Positions 5,794 through 6,959 of a DNA stretch of 6,959 bases are shown here, one piece after another. The notes under the pieces are model-generated. The model had not been told where the DNA came from. It worked only from the letters and a program-made list of their open reading frames with translations, and made no database searches. Both the position numbers and the translations under genes were made by a program. Position 1 is the stretch's first letter, and the number at the start of each line of letters is the position of its first letter. This DNA comes from an uncultured Pseudomonas sp. Lineage in GTDB: Bacteria > Pseudomonadota > Gammaproteobacteria > Pseudomonadales > Pseudomonadaceae. Where the stretch lies: contig CAMPJN010000198.1 in the NCBI GenBank assembly GCA_946886875.1, positions 1-6,959 on the forward strand, read 5' to 3'.

Positions 5794-5815
5794 GCCGGCT
5801 TACTCGCGAAGCGGC
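5794..5815. repeat. REP-like hairpin relic between the two hydrolase genes
   Basis: gccggcttactcgcgaagc, with the next three bases, folds as a 7-bp stem with one bulged G (5797) and a 7-base loop. The words GGCTT-CTCGCGAAG match the core of the short repeat abundant in fluorescent Pseudomonas intergenic regions (typical form CGGGCTTGCTCGCGAAG), with substitutions. The flank ggtagcat (5786-5793) is a degraded form of the usual GGGAGC lead. Only one copy is present here, so there is no paired element. Confidence 0.45.
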
Positions 5816-5850
5816 AGGCTCAAGCATGGCATCTTGGCGCAAGGCGCATG

Positions 5851-6930
5851 TTAAAGCGGCTGCATGCGTTCGACCAGACGCCCGCTGTCGGCCAACTCGA
5901 GAAACTCATCGCCGAGCCGACGGCTCTCGTCCATGGCCTTGCGCCAGTAACGTTCACGGCCGGCATCGTCGCCCAGGTAGCGACTGAAATCCTTGCGGTC
6001 CGGCAATTTGCCGTGGGGCAGGCGCGCCAGGTGATCGGCCGAGGGCGCCAGCAGCAATACGTCCTGCAGTCGCGTGGTATTGCCGCGGCGCCAGGGCATG
6101 CCTTTGTCGAACCAGCCGGGAATCACCCGGTCGGTGAAATGCGGGTAAAGCACGATGTCGTCGCCGCTGTAGGGCAAATCGAGGTGGTAGTCGAGCAGCC
6201 CGCCGTCGCGATAGGTACCGGGACCGGCGCCAGGCAGGTCACGCACACCTTGCATGACCATGGGGATCGAGCCCGAGGCGAGCAGGGCATGGCGCAGGTT
6301 GCCGGCATCCAGGGTCAGGTAGCGCGAGGGGAAATCGTTCAGTGCATTCAGCGGTGGTAGCAGCCGTGCGTCGTGCAGGATCACCCGTTCGAAGTGCCTG
6401 GCCAGGTGTGGCCGACCGAGCAGGTTGCTGCCGATCACCGAGGACAAACCAAGCCCGAGGGCGCCGCGATGGTCGTGCTGGAGCAGGCCGTGGCTTTTCA
6501 CCACGACTATGTTCAGGCGGTAATGGGCATTGCTCAGCACCTGGTCGTCCTGATCCTCCAACAGTTGCTCGAGCATCAGCCTGCAGCTTTGCGAAACTTC
6601 GGCCATGCTCACGCCTTTGGCAAAACGCTGCTCGGTGTACAGCTCACCGAGGCGGCGAATCCCGGCTGCCGCATCCGGTAGACAGGCACTGGCGAAGCGC
6701 CAGGAGCCGATGGAAGCACCGATCAGCGAGCGCTCACGGGGCGCACGCGTCAGCCAGTCGCCGAACAGCGCCAAGTCCAGCCCTTGAATGCCCAGCGCTT
6801 TGGGGCCGCCGGCAGCGCCCGGCAGGGTGCCCACGTCGGCCGGCTGCAGGCCGCGTTCGCGTATCCGCGCCATGGCTCGTGGTCCGGCCTTGATCGTCAG
6901 GGCAGGGGCTTTGATCAGAATCGCACTCAT
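5851..6930 (-). CDS. Patatin-like phospholipase
   Basis: A 359-residue patatin-family acyl hydrolase, expected to cleave acyl chains from phospholipids or similar lipids. Residues about 34-247 carry the family marks in order: a glycine-rich oxyanion segment GAAGGPKAL (38-46), the nucleophile in GASIGSW (S73), and the catalytic aspartate in YRDGGLLDYH (D242), giving the Ser-Asp dyad. The oxyanion loop (GAAGGPK) differs from the common GGGxRG form. No signal peptide or membrane segment is visible; the C-terminal third (about 285-359) is charged and helical. I chose the ATG at 6930, with GGAG six bases upstream. An ATG at 6942 overlaps that ribosome site and has none of its own. The promoter lies outside the window. 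The next gene on the strand is an alpha/beta hydrolase, so the two may form a lipid-processing pair. Confidence 0.9.
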   Translation of the reverse strand: MSAILIKAPALTIKAGPRAMARIRERGLQPADVGTLPGAAGGPKALGIQGLDLALFGDWLTRAPRERSLIGASIGSWRFASACLPDAAAGIRRLGELYTEQRFAKGVSMAEVSQSCRLMLEQLLEDQDDQVLSNAHYRLNIVVVKSHGLLQHDHRGALGLGLSSVIGSNLLGRPHLARHFERVILHDARLLPPLNALNDFPSRYLTLDAGNLRHALLASGSIPMVMQGVRDLPGAGPGTYRDGGLLDYHLDLPYSGDDIVLYPHFTDRVIPGWFDKGMPWRRGNTTRLQDVLLLAPSADHLARLPHGKLPDRKDFSRYLGDDAGRERYWRKAMDESRRLGDEFLELADSGRLVERMQPL

Positions 6931-6959
6931 GCTGGTCTCCATCGCGCAAGGCAGCGATT

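Noticed and set aside
5848..6893. Plus-strand open frames of 170 and 183 codons opposite the patatin gene
   Set aside because: Composition is typical of antisense frames in high-GC DNA, and the opposite strand carries the complete patatin motifs.

Overview
The window looks like chromosomal DNA of a Pseudomonas, probably from the P. fluorescens/P. putida side of the genus. The grounds are high GC with strong GC3 (long antisense shadow frames throughout), Pseudomonas-type protein families, a large palindromic intergenic repeat of a kind I recognise from these genomes, and a REP-like relic. This rests on recognition by eye, not on a database search. No tRNA, rRNA, CRISPR array, transposase, phage gene or integrase is visible.

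Layout. (1) 1-671, plus strand: the 3' part of a PAS-GGDEF diguanylate cyclase, cut by the window edge. (2) 681-817: a 137-bp palindromic repeat filling the gap between convergent genes. (3) 819-3267, minus strand: a tight three-gene unit, transcribed from a GlxA-type AraC regulator through a small cysteine-rich DUF1272 protein to a 12-TM MFS transporter. The gaps are 22 and 3 bases. (4) 3387-4079, minus: a DUF421 (YetF-like) membrane protein with a C-terminal CxxC/CxxC tail. (5) 4080-4369: a non-coding gap with several short perfect palindromes and an 11-bp inverted repeat. (6) 4370-4639, minus: a small unrecognised protein with a candidate sigma-70 promoter and an AT-rich palindrome upstream. 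(7) 4873-5733, minus: a cytoplasmic alpha/beta hydrolase. (8) 5851-6930, minus: a patatin-like phospholipase. A REP-like hairpin lies between the last two.

How the genes may work together. The regulator-DUF1272-MFS trio reads as a self-contained export module in which the GlxA-type regulator probably controls its own operon; the substrate is unknown. The patatin-like and alpha/beta-hydrolase genes are co-oriented serine (phospho)lipase-type enzymes that could share a transcript and act on lipids or esters, but nothing proves a joint pathway. The diguanylate cyclase belongs to a separate plus-strand unit whose start lies outside the window.

I see no clear new biological system. The most notable items are the palindromic repeat between convergent genes, the trio operon with its uncharacterised zinc-ribbon-like protein, and the palindrome-rich gap 4203-4346. 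In four minus-strand genes the longest open frame is not the best start. Shine-Dalgarno placement favours internal ATGs for the GlxA regulator, the small protein, the hydrolase and the patatin; the DUF421 start is also moved inward.
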